Shown: piece by piece, positions 34,389 through 42,344 of the stretch
Layout of the letters: each line of letters begins with the position of its first letter
How positions within the stretch are numbered: position 1 is the first letter of the stretch
NCBI GenBank assembly: GCA_963773765.1
Contig: CAVZCC010000006.1
Coordinates: forward strand, 434,001-498,000
Direction: 5' to 3'
Length of the DNA stretch: 64,000 bases
DNA from: CAVZCC01 sp963773765
GTDB lineage: Bacteria; Actinomycetota; Acidimicrobiia; Acidimicrobiales; Microtrichaceae
The notes under the pieces: model-generated
What the model saw: the letters and a program-made list of their open reading frames with translations, nothing else
Told to the model about the DNA's origin: nothing
Database searches by the model: none
Translations under genes and position numbers: made by a program

Positions 34389-36742
34389 GCGCCGGCGGCC
34401 CGGCAGCGTCGCCGGGCCGCCTGCCGGCCCGCCCGTCGGCCCGCTGGGTCCAGGGGGCCGCCGCGCTCCTGACCGCTGGGCTGGTCGTCCTGACGGTGGC
34501 CACGGCCGTGCCCGGCCGGCTTCCGGCTGCGTTGGTCATCGCCCTCGCGGTGGCGTGGGGTGCGGGCGGCACGGTCGCCGACCTGCTGGCCGGCCGGAGC
34601 CACACGTGGGCTCCGAGGACCGAGACCGAGACCGATGCCCCCGCCGTCGACGACGGTGGGACCGGGGCGCGCGCCGGCGGGTTCACCACGCTGATGCGCC
34701 TGGGAGATGTGCCGGACGAGATCGCTCGCACGGCGTTGGCGGTGGCAGCGGGCGCGGGTCCGGTCGTGCTGGTCGTGTCGGGTCCGGACGCCCCCGACGG
34801 CCTGCCGCCGGACGTGACGGTGGTCCACGACGACGGTGGGGACGGACTGGCCGTCGCGGTCCGCGCCGTCGACACCGACGCCGTGCTGGTGTCCTCGGCC
34901 CGCGCCCTGCCCTGCGCCGATGCGTGCCGTGCCGCCGCCGCCCGGCTGTCCGGGGGAGCGGACTGGGTGACCGGATGCTCCGAGCCGCTCAACCGGGACC
35001 ACTTCGGGCCGGACCGCCGCGATCTGGTCGACGGCCGCCTGCGCCGCCGGCTGGGCGACGCAGGCCTGTGGTTGTGGGAGAACGACGCCACCCTGGTGCG
35101 CACCGCACTGCTGGCGGAACGGCCGTTCCGGACGGATCACCCGTTGGGGGCGTGGCTGCGGGACCGGGCCCGGGACGGTCACCGGGGAGACCACGTGGAC
35201 GATGCCCTGACGCTGCGGGCCCTGCCGGTGGCCGCCGCCGGGTACTGGCCGGACACCTCGGCCCGCCAGCGGGCTGCGGCCGCGGACCTCTCCGACGCCG
35301 TGTGGCGCCGCGGCACACCGGTCCGGGCCCGGTCGGGTGCGGCCGCCCTCCTGGTGCGGGCCCTCTCGGGCTGGTCGCTCGTGTGGTGGCTGGCCGCGCT
35401 GGTGCTCGTCGGCGACGGATTCCCGGTGGAGGTCGCCCCGATCCGCTACGGCACGATGCTGGGCGTGGTGCTGGTGCTGCGTTGGTTGGCGCTGCGATGG
35501 TCGGTCGGGGTGCGGCCCGGCCCGGTGGCCGACGTGCTGGCTGCGCTGTATGCCGCGCCCGGATCCTTGGCCGCCACCGGTGCGGCGTTGACCGGCCGGG
35601 TCCGACGTTCCCGCTGGCCCGTGCCGACCCGGCCCCTGGTGTGGGTGGCGCTGGTGGCCACCGTGGTGGCGGCCAACGGGTTGCTGTCGGCCCAGCCGGG
35701 CCGGGGCAGCTCCCGGGTGGCGGCCGTGGCCAGTGTGGCGATGCTGGTGTTGTTGTGGGTCTTCACGGTCCGGTCCCTCGTGGAACGGACGTGGGACCGC
35801 ACCGGGTTCCGGGTCCGGGTCGACCTGCCCGCCTCCGTGACCCCGTCCCCGACCTCGGCCGGGCCAGGGTCGGTGACGGGTGCGGTGGTGGACGCCTCAC
35901 CCGGTGGCCTGGCCTTCGAAGGTCCACCGACCGGACTGGCCCGTGGTGACGAGGTGCACCTGGAGCTCACGTTGGGCGACGGCACGCTCCTGGAGGTTGG
36001 TGGCACCGTGGCCTCACGGCGCCGGCGCCCCCATCTCGAGCTGCTGGGCGTGGAGATCCGCACCGTCGCTCCGGACCGGGGCCCGTGGGCCGCCGAGCTG
36101 GTGCGGGCCGCCGGGGCCCACCGACCGCTGGACCACCCGGTGGTGGCGGAGCGGTCGGGCTCGGCCCGGTCCCGGGCCGGCACCTGGCTGGACCGGTTGG
36201 TGATGGCGGCCGTGGTGCTGATCTCGGTGGTGGTGGTGGCTGCGCTCACGCTGGTGCTGGTCGGGTTCCGGCCGCTCGTGATCCGCAGCGGGTCAATGAT
36301 GCCGACGTACACGGTGGGTGACGTGGTGCTGGTGGAGACGGTGCGGGCGGCGCAGCTGCGCCCCGGGGAGGTATCCACCCGGTTCGACGCCCCGGAGGCG
36401 GAGGACGGCCTCACCCACCGGGTGGTGTCCGTACGCGAGGAGGGCGATCGCGTCGTGGTGACCACCCGGGGTGACGCCAACGACTCCAACGAGGTGTGGA
36501 CCGTGCCGGCGGTCTCATCGGTGGGGCGGGTGGCGGCCTCGGTGCCGCTGGTGGGCAGGCCCGCGACCCTGGTGCGGAGCTCCACCGGTTGGGCCGTGGC
36601 CGGCGTGGTGGCGGTCGCCCTGTTGGTCGGGACGTTGGTGGTCGGCCCCCGCCTGGGCCGCAGACGCCCCGGTCCGGCCGATGACCGACCCGACCGGACT
36701 GGTCGGGCCGATCGGGCCGATCGGGTCAGGAACCCGAGGTGA
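34358..36742 (+). CDS. fusion protein: glycosyltransferase-like membrane part, PilZ domain, SipW/Sec11-type signal peptidase
   Basis: A 794-residue protein starting at GTG 34358, the only start codon near the end of the surface-protein gene (31-bp overlap). Residues about 28-70 hold two membrane helices. Residues 100-320 resemble a degenerate GT2/BcsA-type domain (VTGCSEPLNRDHFG; an R-x-x-x-A-x-x-L-x-x-x-V-W-R-R-G motif), followed by several helices (about 325-475). A PilZ-like domain follows, with FRVRVDLPASV and D-A-S-x-G-G-L (Asp512, Ser514). The last 190 residues are a type I signal peptidase of the archaeal/ER branch: Ser646 in SGSMMPT, His687 in LTHRVV, Asp706 in RGDANDSN, then a membrane helix and an Arg-rich tail. 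A c-di-GMP-sensing link to protein secretion is an inference. Convergent with WS/DGAT, 17-bp overlap. Confidence 0.82.
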   Translation: MAAQPSGGGLSAGGPAASPGRLPARPSARWVQGAAALLTAGLVVLTVATAVPGRLPAALVIALAVAWGAGGTVADLLAGRSHTWAPRTETETDAPAVDDGGTGARAGGFTTLMRLGDVPDEIARTALAVAAGAGPVVLVVSGPDAPDGLPPDVTVVHDDGGDGLAVAVRAVDTDAVLVSSARALPCADACRAAAARLSGGADWVTGCSEPLNRDHFGPDRRDLVDGRLRRRLGDAGLWLWENDATLVRTALLAERPFRTDHPLGAWLRDRARDGHRGDHVDDALTLRALPVAAAGYWPDTSARQRAAAADLSDAVWRRGTPVRARSGAAALLVRALSGWSLVWWLAALVLVGDGFPVEVAPIRYGTMLGVVLVLRWLALRWSVGVRPGPVADVLAALYAAPGSLAATGAALTGRVRRSRWPVPTRPLVWVALVATVVAANGLLSAQPGRGSSRVAAVASVAMLVLLWVFTVRSLVERTWDRTGFRVRVDLPASVTPSPTSAGPGSVTGAVVDASPGGLAFEGPPTGLARGDEVHLELTLGDGTLLEVGGTVASRRRRPHLELLGVEIRTVAPDRGPWAAELVRAAGAHRPLDHPVVAERSGSARSRAGTWLDRLVMAAVVLISVVVVAALTLVLVGFRPLVIRSGSMMPTYTVGDVVLVETVRAAQLRPGEVSTRFDAPEAEDGLTHRVVSVREEGDRVVVTTRGDANDSNEVWTVPAVSSVGRVAASVPLVGRPATLVRSSTGWAVAGVVAVALLVGTLVVGPRLGRRRPGPADDRPDRTGRADRADRVRNPR

Positions 36743-38132
36743 CGGTCCGCACCAGGTCGTCGGCCGCGTCGCGGACGTGGTCCAGCAGCCCGTCCACGTC
36801 GTCGATCACGTCCGGGTCCACCGTGATGCCCACGCCCAGGTGGGAGCGGTAGGACAGCACCCCCACGATCAGCGCGATGTTCCCGACGCCGGTCACGATC
36901 GGGTACAGCGACTCCATGCGGGCACCGAGCAGGTACATCGGATCCCGTGAGCCGGGGATGTTGGTGACGGCCAGGTTCACGAACGGCTGGCGGGCCAGGA
37001 CCCGGGGGGCCAGGCGCCGGAGCAGCGGGAGCGGCACCACGTCCACCACCGAGAACAGCGACAGTGCCGTGGCCGACTGGGCCGACGCCTTGTGGCGGCC
37101 CATGTCGTCGTGCACCCGGGCCAGGCGGTCCGCCGGTGCCTCCCGGCCCACCGGCAGGTCGGCCACCATGAACGAGAAGGCGTTGCCGTCACCGGTCGCG
37201 GCGCCGGCCACGTCACCGACGGGGACCAGCACCCGGGGCGGGGTGTGCTTCAGGTCCAGGGCGGCGGCGGCGCCGAGGTGGCGGCGGATGGCATCCGCGG
37301 TGACGGCCAGCACCACGTCGTTGAGCGTGGTGCCCTGCGCCCGCCTGACGGCCAACAGCCCGGCCAGCGGGAGCGACGTCCACACCATGTCCCGGCGGCG
37401 TCCGACGCGACCGTTGAGCGCCAGCGCGGGGGCGGTGGTCGGCGGTGAGGTGATGGAGTCGAGCGCAGAGCGGGCCACCCCGAGCAGCCGGCGGGGGTCC
37501 AGCGCCGTGCGGAGCGCCTCCGCCGCGATGTCCACCTGGTGGCGTCGCCGGGCCCGTAGCCCGTCGATGAGCAGCTGGAGCGGGGCGGGGGCGGGCTCGG
37601 GCGACCACGGTGGGGCCGGGTCGTCGGGGGTGGGGTCGGGCTCGGGGTCGAGCAGGAGGAACGCGGCGTTCAGGAGCGTGATGCCGTCCACCATGGCGTG
37701 GTGCACCCGCAGCACCACGGCGACGCGTTCGTCGTCGCCGTCGATGCCGTCGACCACCCAGATGTCCCACAGGGGCCGGTCGGGGTCCAGGCCCCGGCCG
37801 AGCAGGTCCGCCACGAAGGCGCGCAGCGCGGCGTCCCCGCCTGCGGCCAGTTCGGCGAGGTGGACGTGGTGGGTGATGTCGAAGCGGTCGTCGTCGATCC
37901 ACATGGGCCGTGCCGCGTCGAACGGCACGGCGACGATGCGCTGGCGGAACCGGGGGGCCAGGTGCAGGCGGCCCTCCACGTGGGCGCGGAGGTCATCGAT
38001 TCGGATCCGGCCGTCGGGGCCGCGGAGGGGCCCGGCCCGGAAGAAGCAGACCGCGCCGATCTGCAGGGGAGCGGACGGGTCGGTGGCGCACAGGAGGGTG
38101 GCGTCCTCCGGGCTGACCGGCTCGGCGGGCAC
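36726..38132 (-). CDS. wax ester synthase/diacylglycerol O-acyltransferase (WS/DGAT)
   Basis: A 468-residue acyltransferase that makes wax esters or triacylglycerol from acyl-CoA and an alcohol or diacylglycerol. The catalytic HHAMVDG is at 144-150, preceded by the PLWDIWVVDG motif (120-129). The C-terminal half has TLNDVVLAVTADAIRR and NLAVTNIPGS, the last being a family signature. The length is standard. It follows an alpha/beta-hydrolase gene by 3 bp on the same strand, forming an operon whose partner could supply or hydrolyse the acyl ester. This is the clearest sign of neutral-lipid storage in the organism. Confidence 0.95.
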   Translation of the reverse strand: MPAEPVSPEDATLLCATDPSAPLQIGAVCFFRAGPLRGPDGRIRIDDLRAHVEGRLHLAPRFRQRIVAVPFDAARPMWIDDDRFDITHHVHLAELAAGGDAALRAFVADLLGRGLDPDRPLWDIWVVDGIDGDDERVAVVLRVHHAMVDGITLLNAAFLLLDPEPDPTPDDPAPPWSPEPAPAPLQLLIDGLRARRRHQVDIAAEALRTALDPRRLLGVARSALDSITSPPTTAPALALNGRVGRRRDMVWTSLPLAGLLAVRRAQGTTLNDVVLAVTADAIRRHLGAAAALDLKHTPPRVLVPVGDVAGAATGDGNAFSFMVADLPVGREAPADRLARVHDDMGRHKASAQSATALSLFSVVDVVPLPLLRRLAPRVLARQPFVNLAVTNIPGSRDPMYLLGARMESLYPIVTGVGNIALIVGVLSYRSHLGVGITVDPDVIDDVDGLLDHVRDAADDLVRTVTSGS

Positions 38133-38135
38133 GGC

Positions 38136-39014
38136 TCAGGCGGGGGGTCGTCCGCCGCTGGCGGCCCGGCCGGCCGGCTTGGCCCGGTTCGTGGGCCCGG
38201 TGGGAGCGGGGGCGGCCCACACCTCCTCCAGGAAGGTGCCGATCTCCTCGGTGAGCCGGTCGGGCTGCAGGCGCAGCTCCAGCGGGGAGTGGGCCCGGAC
38301 CAGGCGGCCGTCGGGGAGCTGGTCGATGAGGTTGGCGGCGTCGTCGAAGGGGTGGATGAGGTCGAAGCGGTGGGCCAGGACCAGCGTGGGGGCGGTGATC
38401 GCGGCCCGTTCGTCCAGCGTGGGGGCCACGGGGCCGACGAGGACGCCGTGGAGGATGGCCGACATGACCTCGGGCGGGAGCGCCGCGGCCTGCAGCGCGC
38501 TGTTGAGCGGGCCGTAGGGGGTTCGGGGCAGGCGCCGGACCAGGCCGGAGGTGACGCGCATCACCCGACGGCCGTAGTGGGCGGCCAGCAGGAGCGGCAC
38601 GAAGAGCAGCGCGGCGGTGGGCACGGCCCACTCCAGCACCGGCATCTCCAGGACCAGGCCCCGGACCCGCTCCGGGCGACGGGCCGCGGCGAACAGGCTG
38701 ACGTTGGCACCGAGCGAGAGCCCGCCGAGCACGGCGTCCTCCACGCCCAGGTGGTCGAGCAGGCCGAAGACCTGGTCAGCGTAGGTGTCGATGCGGTACT
38801 CCGACGCGTGGTCGGGGCGGTCGCTGCGCCCGTGGCCCAGCAGGTCCAGGAGCACCACCCGGTGGCCCCGCTCGGCCAGGGCCTCGGCGATGCCCCGGTT
38901 GAGGTCCGCGTCCAGCAGCAGGCCGTGCATGTAGACGACGAGCCGGTCGCCCGAGCCGTAGGTGTCGTAGGCGAGCTCGTGTCCGTCGTGGGTGAACGCC
39001 GACGTCTGGTGCAT
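38136..39014 (-). CDS. alpha/beta-fold hydrolase
   Basis: A 292-residue hydrolase. It shows YMHGLLLDAD (HG oxyanion motif), LLDLLGHGRSDRPD, the nucleophile elbow GGLSLGANVSL (Ser in G-L-S-L-G), an Asp in HRFDLIHPFDD and a candidate His close by or at AHSPLELR, so triad assignment for His is uncertain. A Pro/Arg/Gly-rich tail ends the protein. A GGGAGG ribosome site precedes ATG 39014. First gene of the operon with WS/DGAT, so an esterase or lipase role in lipid turnover is plausible. A 6-bp inverted repeat lies 37-56 bp upstream. Confidence 0.9.
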   Translation of the reverse strand: MHQTSAFTHDGHELAYDTYGSGDRLVVYMHGLLLDADLNRGIAEALAERGHRVVLLDLLGHGRSDRPDHASEYRIDTYADQVFGLLDHLGVEDAVLGGLSLGANVSLFAAARRPERVRGLVLEMPVLEWAVPTAALLFVPLLLAAHYGRRVMRVTSGLVRRLPRTPYGPLNSALQAAALPPEVMSAILHGVLVGPVAPTLDERAAITAPTLVLAHRFDLIHPFDDAANLIDQLPDGRLVRAHSPLELRLQPDRLTEEIGTFLEEVWAAPAPTGPTNRAKPAGRAASGGRPPA

Positions 39015-39050
39015 GGGACCTCCCGCTGCGTCCCTACATTCTTGCAGAAG

Positions 39051-39070
39051 GAACGATCAGATGGTCGTTC
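39051..39070 (-). promoter_or_regulatory. inverted repeat upstream of hydrolase-WS/DGAT operon
   Basis: GAACGA (39051-39056) and TCGTTC (39065-39070) flank an 8-nt spacer; one mismatch away the arms extend to 8 bp. The size fits a TetR- or similar dimer site. No regulator gene is adjacent. Confidence 0.4.
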
Positions 39071-39124
39071 GGTGTGGCTCACGGCCCTCCCGGTCGGGTC
39101 CTGTCCCCGGTCGTGGCCCCGGAC

Positions 39125-39934
39125 TCAGGTGCGGGCGGTGCAAGCAGGCCGGCCGGCAAGACGGTCGGCCATCCACCGGGCGTCGGTCACGGCATGGCCG
39201 TCGATGTCGTTGTTGAAGTAGGCGAACACGTCGGTGCCCTCCTCCATCCACTGGCGGAGGCGACCGGCGACCCGCCACAGCCGTCGGCCGGTGTAGCGAC
39301 CGGCGTAGGGGACGGTGGTGGCGTGCGGGCCGTGGAACCGGACGTAGGTGAAGCCCGAGGTCCGTTCCCACGGCTGGTCGGGGAGCAGGTCGTGCAGGCA
39401 CAGCGCTGCGCCATGGCTGCGGAGGGTGGCGAGCACGTCGTCGTGGATCCACGTGCGGTCCCGGAGCTCCACCGCCCACCGGATGTCCGCTGGGCAGGCG
39501 TCCAGGAACTCGTCCAGGCGGGCGGTGTCGCGGTGCCAGTTGGGTGGGAGCTGCACCAGGTTGGGCCCCAGGTGCCCTTCCAGGACCCGCACGCGGTCCA
39601 GGTGGTTGGGGAGCCAGGTGTCCGGCTCGCGGAGCTTGCGGCGGTGGGTGCCGAACGCGCCGACCTTGACGGCGTAGGTGAACCCCGGCGGGGCGGCGTC
39701 GCGCCACCGCCGGACGGTCTCCGGAGAGGGCAGCCGGTAGAAGGTGGAGTCCAGCTCCACGGTGGTGAACAGCGACGTGTAGTGCTCGAACCAGCGGCGC
39801 CTGGGAAGCCCGGCCGGGTACACCACCCCCCGCCAGTCGTCGTACTGCCAGCCGGACGTGCCGACGGTGGCCGTGCCGTGCCTCGACGTCGTTGCCGTCG
39901 GCTCGTGGCGCCGGGCGTCCGGAACGGCGCTCAG
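39125..39934 (-). CDS. DUF72 domain-containing protein (start uncertain)
   Basis: A TIM-barrel-like protein of the DUF72/YecE family: GTSGWQYDDWRGVVYPAGLPRRRWFEHY at the start, ELDSTFYRLPSPETVRRW, GPNLVQLPPNW, WAVELRDRTW, YVRFHGPH and a C-terminal VFAYFNNDIDGHAV. These are the conserved family blocks and the protein is otherwise full length (about 260 residues). No ATG, GTG or TTG lies in frame between the stop of the upstream HxlR gene and the first conserved block; the coordinate given uses a CTG at 39934. Either a rare start or a small indel is involved. Family function is unknown. Confidence 0.85.
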   Translation of the reverse strand: MSAVPDARRHEPTATTSRHGTATVGTSGWQYDDWRGVVYPAGLPRRRWFEHYTSLFTTVELDSTFYRLPSPETVRRWRDAAPPGFTYAVKVGAFGTHRRKLREPDTWLPNHLDRVRVLEGHLGPNLVQLPPNWHRDTARLDEFLDACPADIRWAVELRDRTWIHDDVLATLRSHGAALCLHDLLPDQPWERTSGFTYVRFHGPHATTVPYAGRYTGRRLWRVAGRLRQWMEEGTDVFAYFNNDIDGHAVTDARWMADRLAGRPACTART

Positions 39935-40596
39935 CCCGCCGCCCCCGCCACGATCTCGCTCACCGGTGACTGGCGGAACGAGTCCAGGAACACCCGCACG
40001 GCGTCCCGGTTGCCGTTGACCTCGACCGCGCCGGACTTCTGGGCCTGGGCCAGGGACAGGTGGCCCAGGTAGGTCCGGTAGAGCGCGGTCCGGTCGCTCT
40101 GGATCGTCACGTCCACGTCGAAGCCGGGGTCGGCCAGGCACAACGACGCGTCGTCCTCCACCACGATCCAGTACCGCTTGGGGTGGTCGGTGAACCGCAC
40201 GAACACGGTGAAGCGCTCACCGGGGATCCGGGTCGTGTCCATCCGGCGGTGCAGCCACCACAGGAGCAGGTCCGGGTCCAGCTCCTCCTCCACCGGCTCG
40301 CCGAAGGTCCAGCGCGCCCCCCATTGGGCCAGGCCGAACACCAGCGGCTCCAGGTCCCGGCCCATCTCGGTCAGCCGGTAGGTCCCGTCGTCGGCCTGCT
40401 CGATGATGCCGGAGAGCTGCAGCTGGCGGAGGCGCCGGGTCAGGAGCGCCCGGGACAGCCCAGGGTTGCCCCGGATCAGCTCGTTGAACCTGGTCGTCCC
40501 GGTCATCAGGTCCCGGACGATCAGGATCGTCCACCGGTCCCCCAGCACGTCGGCGGAGCGGGAGATCGGGCAGTACTGACCGTACGAGGATGCCAT
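39931..40596 (-). CDS. HxlR-family transcriptional regulator with C-terminal SCP2-like domain
   Basis: A 221-residue regulator. The winged helix is of the HxlR type: YCPISRSADVLGDRWTILIVRDLMTGTTRFNEL, then GLSRALLTRRLRQLQLSGIIEQ, with the single Cys near the N-terminus. The C-terminal 110 residues look like the sterol-carrier-like domain often fused to HxlR proteins (RYWIVVEDDASLCLADPGFDVDVTIQSDRTALYRTYLGHLSL). ATG 40596 has a GAGGA site 8 bases upstream; an alternative GTG at 40620 lies 5 nt after TAGTTC and could be a leaderless start. Divergent from a cupin gene with shared GTTC/GAAC repeats between them, so it may control both directions. Confidence 0.92.
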   Translation of the reverse strand: MASSYGQYCPISRSADVLGDRWTILIVRDLMTGTTRFNELIRGNPGLSRALLTRRLRQLQLSGIIEQADDGTYRLTEMGRDLEPLVFGLAQWGARWTFGEPVEEELDPDLLLWWLHRRMDTTRIPGERFTVFVRFTDHPKRYWIVVEDDASLCLADPGFDVDVTIQSDRTALYRTYLGHLSLAQAQKSGAVEVNGNRDAVRVFLDSFRQSPVSEIVAGAAG

Positions 40597-40614
40597 CGGT
40601 CCATCCTCGCGCCG

Positions 40615-40663
40615 GTTCACGAATGGAACTAGGCCCGACCGTCCCGATGTCGTTCAGTGGAAC
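40615..40663. promoter_or_regulatory. two GTTC-n-GAAC inverted repeats between HxlR and cupin genes
   Basis: GTTC (40615-40618)/GAAC (40626-40629) with 7-nt spacing and GTTC (40652-40655)/GAAC (40660-40663) with 4-nt spacing. Their repetition in one divergent promoter region suggests binding sites, perhaps for the HxlR protein. Confidence 0.4.
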
Positions 40664-40711
40664 CAGAGACCACGGGCCCGCCGAACCGGCCGCCCCACGG
40701 AGGAGGAACCC

Positions 40712-41098
40712 ATGCGCATCACCAAGACCGACATCCCCACCAGGATCGATGCCCCGGGCGCGGTGGCCCGACAGGCCACCGGCTTCGGCGACCTCGCCGA
40801 GGGGGCCACCCTGGGAGCGGAGTACTTCTCGTTGGCCGCCGGCGCCGACATCGCCCCGCTCCTGGTGGGCCTCCACGACGACGCCTGCGACGCGCCCCAC
40901 TGGGGCTACCTGGTCTCCGGACAGGTGGTGGTCACCTACACCGACGGCACCCAGGAGACCTGCGCCGGCGACGACCTCTTCTACTGGCCCCCCGGCCACA
41001 GCGTCCGGGTCACCGACGACGCCGAGGTGGTCCTCTTCAGCCCGCAGGTGGCCCACGGCGCCGTCATGGACCACATGGCGGCCCGCATGGCCGGGTGA
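40712..41098 (+). CDS. single-domain cupin
   Basis: A 128-residue cupin. The two motifs are HWGYLVSGQVVVTYTDG, in which the first His corresponds to the metal-site region, and the late motif ending GDDLFYWPPGHSVRV with His. Not all canonical metal ligands (G-x5-H-x-H-x3-4-E) are present, so metal binding is unsure. The ATG has an excellent GGAGGAGGAA site. It is divergent from HxlR and followed, after a tandem-repeat spacer, by an acyl-CoA dehydrogenase gene. Role probably regulatory or as a small isomerase/dioxygenase; not determinable. Confidence 0.88.
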   Translation: MRITKTDIPTRIDAPGAVARQATGFGDLAEGATLGAEYFSLAAGADIAPLLVGLHDDACDAPHWGYLVSGQVVVTYTDGTQETCAGDDLFYWPPGHSVRVTDDAEVVLFSPQVAHGAVMDHMAARMAG

Positions 41099-41120
41099 CC
41101 GGGACCGCCGCACCGCCGAG

Positions 41121-41181
41121 CAGACAGCACGACCAGACAGCACGACCAGACAGCACGACCGGACAGCACGACCAGACAGCC
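41121..41181 (+). repeat. 13-bp tandem repeat, four and a half copies
   Basis: Copies at 41121-41133, 41134-41146 and 41147-41159 are identical (CAGACAGCACGAC), 41160-41172 has one change, and a partial copy runs to 41181. The array fills the gap between the cupin stop and the ribosome site of the acyl-CoA dehydrogenase gene. It is non-coding, and the 13-bp period would change gene spacing without other effect. Confidence 0.9.
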
Positions 41182-41198
41182 ACCCTGGAGGTGACGAC

Positions 41199-42344
41199 AT
41201 GACCACAGCAACCATGCAGCGCAGCGGGACCGAACCCGGGACCACCTGGGCGGGCCTCGCGGAGGACCTCGCCGCAGAGGTGGCGACCGACGCGGCCGAC
41301 CACGACCGCACCGGCTCCTTCGTCTCGGAGGGGATGGCCCTGGCCCGCGACGCCGGCCTGGTCTCCATGCTGGTGCCCGCGGACCTGGGGGGTGGCGGCG
41401 CCACCCACGCCCAGACCTGCGCCGCGCTGAGCACCCTGGCCCACGGATGCCCGGCCACGGCCCTGACCCTGTCCATGCACAGCCACCTGGTGGCGGCCCA
41501 GGTGTGGCGCCACAAGCACGACCTGCCCGCCCCGGTGCTGCCCCGGGTGGCCGACGAGCGGATCATCCTGGTGTCCACCGGCGCGTCCGACTGGCTGGAC
41601 TCCAACGGCACCGCCACGGCGGTGGACGGCGGCTTCCGGGTCACCGCCCGCAAGAGCCCCTCCAGTGGGGCCCCCGCCGGTGACGTGCTGGTCTCCAGCG
41701 CCCGCTGGGACGGCGGCCCCGACGGCCCGCAGGTCATCCACTTCGCGGTGCCGTTCGGAGCGGACGGCGTGAGCATCGACGAGACGTGGGACACGATGGG
41801 CATGCGGGGCACCGGGTCCCACACCGTGGTGCTGGACGACGTCTTCGTCCCCGACGCCGCGGTCGCGCTCACCCGCCCGGCCGGGGTCTGGCACCCGGTG
41901 TGGAACATCATCGCCGGCGCCGCCATGCCGCTGATCATGGCCGTCTACGTCGGCATCGCCGAGGCCGCGGCCGACCGGGCCACCACCCTGGCGGGCGCCC
42001 GGGGTGACGCCGCCGGCGCCCCGATGGTCGGCCGGATGCTCAACCAGCTCCACACCGCCCAGGACGGCCTGGCCGCCATGGTGGCGCTGGCCGACGACCT
42101 GCGGTTCCCCAACACCGACGAGCTGGCGTCCGCCGTGCTGAGCCGCAAGACGGTGGTGGCCGACGCGGCCATCGCCACGGTCCGCCTGGCCATGGAGACC
42201 GTGGGGGGCGCCGGCTACTCGCGGTCCACCGGCCTGGAGCGCCTCTACCGCGACGTCCACGGAGCGCTGTACCACCCGCTCCCGGCCGCCCGGCAGGAGG
42301 CGTTCACCGGCAGGGTGGCGTTCGGCCTCAGCCCGGTGGGGTGA
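41199..42344 (+). CDS. acyl-CoA dehydrogenase family flavoprotein
   Basis: A 381-residue member of the acyl-CoA dehydrogenase superfamily. An N-terminal helical domain (LAEDLAAEVATDAADHDRTGSF, GLVSMLVPADLGGGGA) is followed by the beta domain (GFRVTARKSPSSGAPAGDVL; WDTMGMRGTGSHTVVLDDVFVP, a strong family block) and the C-terminal helices with AMETVGGAGYSRSTGLERLYRDVHGALYHPL. The usual catalytic Glu is not obvious, so an ACAD-like monooxygenase or hydroxylase of the DszC/HsaA type is possible. A GGAGGTGA ribosome site at 41188-41195 fixes the start. It overlaps the convergent SulP gene by 17 bp. Confidence 0.9.
   Translation: MTTATMQRSGTEPGTTWAGLAEDLAAEVATDAADHDRTGSFVSEGMALARDAGLVSMLVPADLGGGGATHAQTCAALSTLAHGCPATALTLSMHSHLVAAQVWRHKHDLPAPVLPRVADERIILVSTGASDWLDSNGTATAVDGGFRVTARKSPSSGAPAGDVLVSSARWDGGPDGPQVIHFAVPFGADGVSIDETWDTMGMRGTGSHTVVLDDVFVPDAAVALTRPAGVWHPVWNIIAGAAMPLIMAVYVGIAEAAADRATTLAGARGDAAGAPMVGRMLNQLHTAQDGLAAMVALADDLRFPNTDELASAVLSRKTVVADAAIATVRLAMETVGGAGYSRSTGLERLYRDVHGALYHPLPAARQEAFTGRVAFGLSPVG

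Noticed and set aside
41121..41181. CRISPR array
   Set aside because: Repeats are contiguous 13-mers with no spacers, and no cas genes are present.
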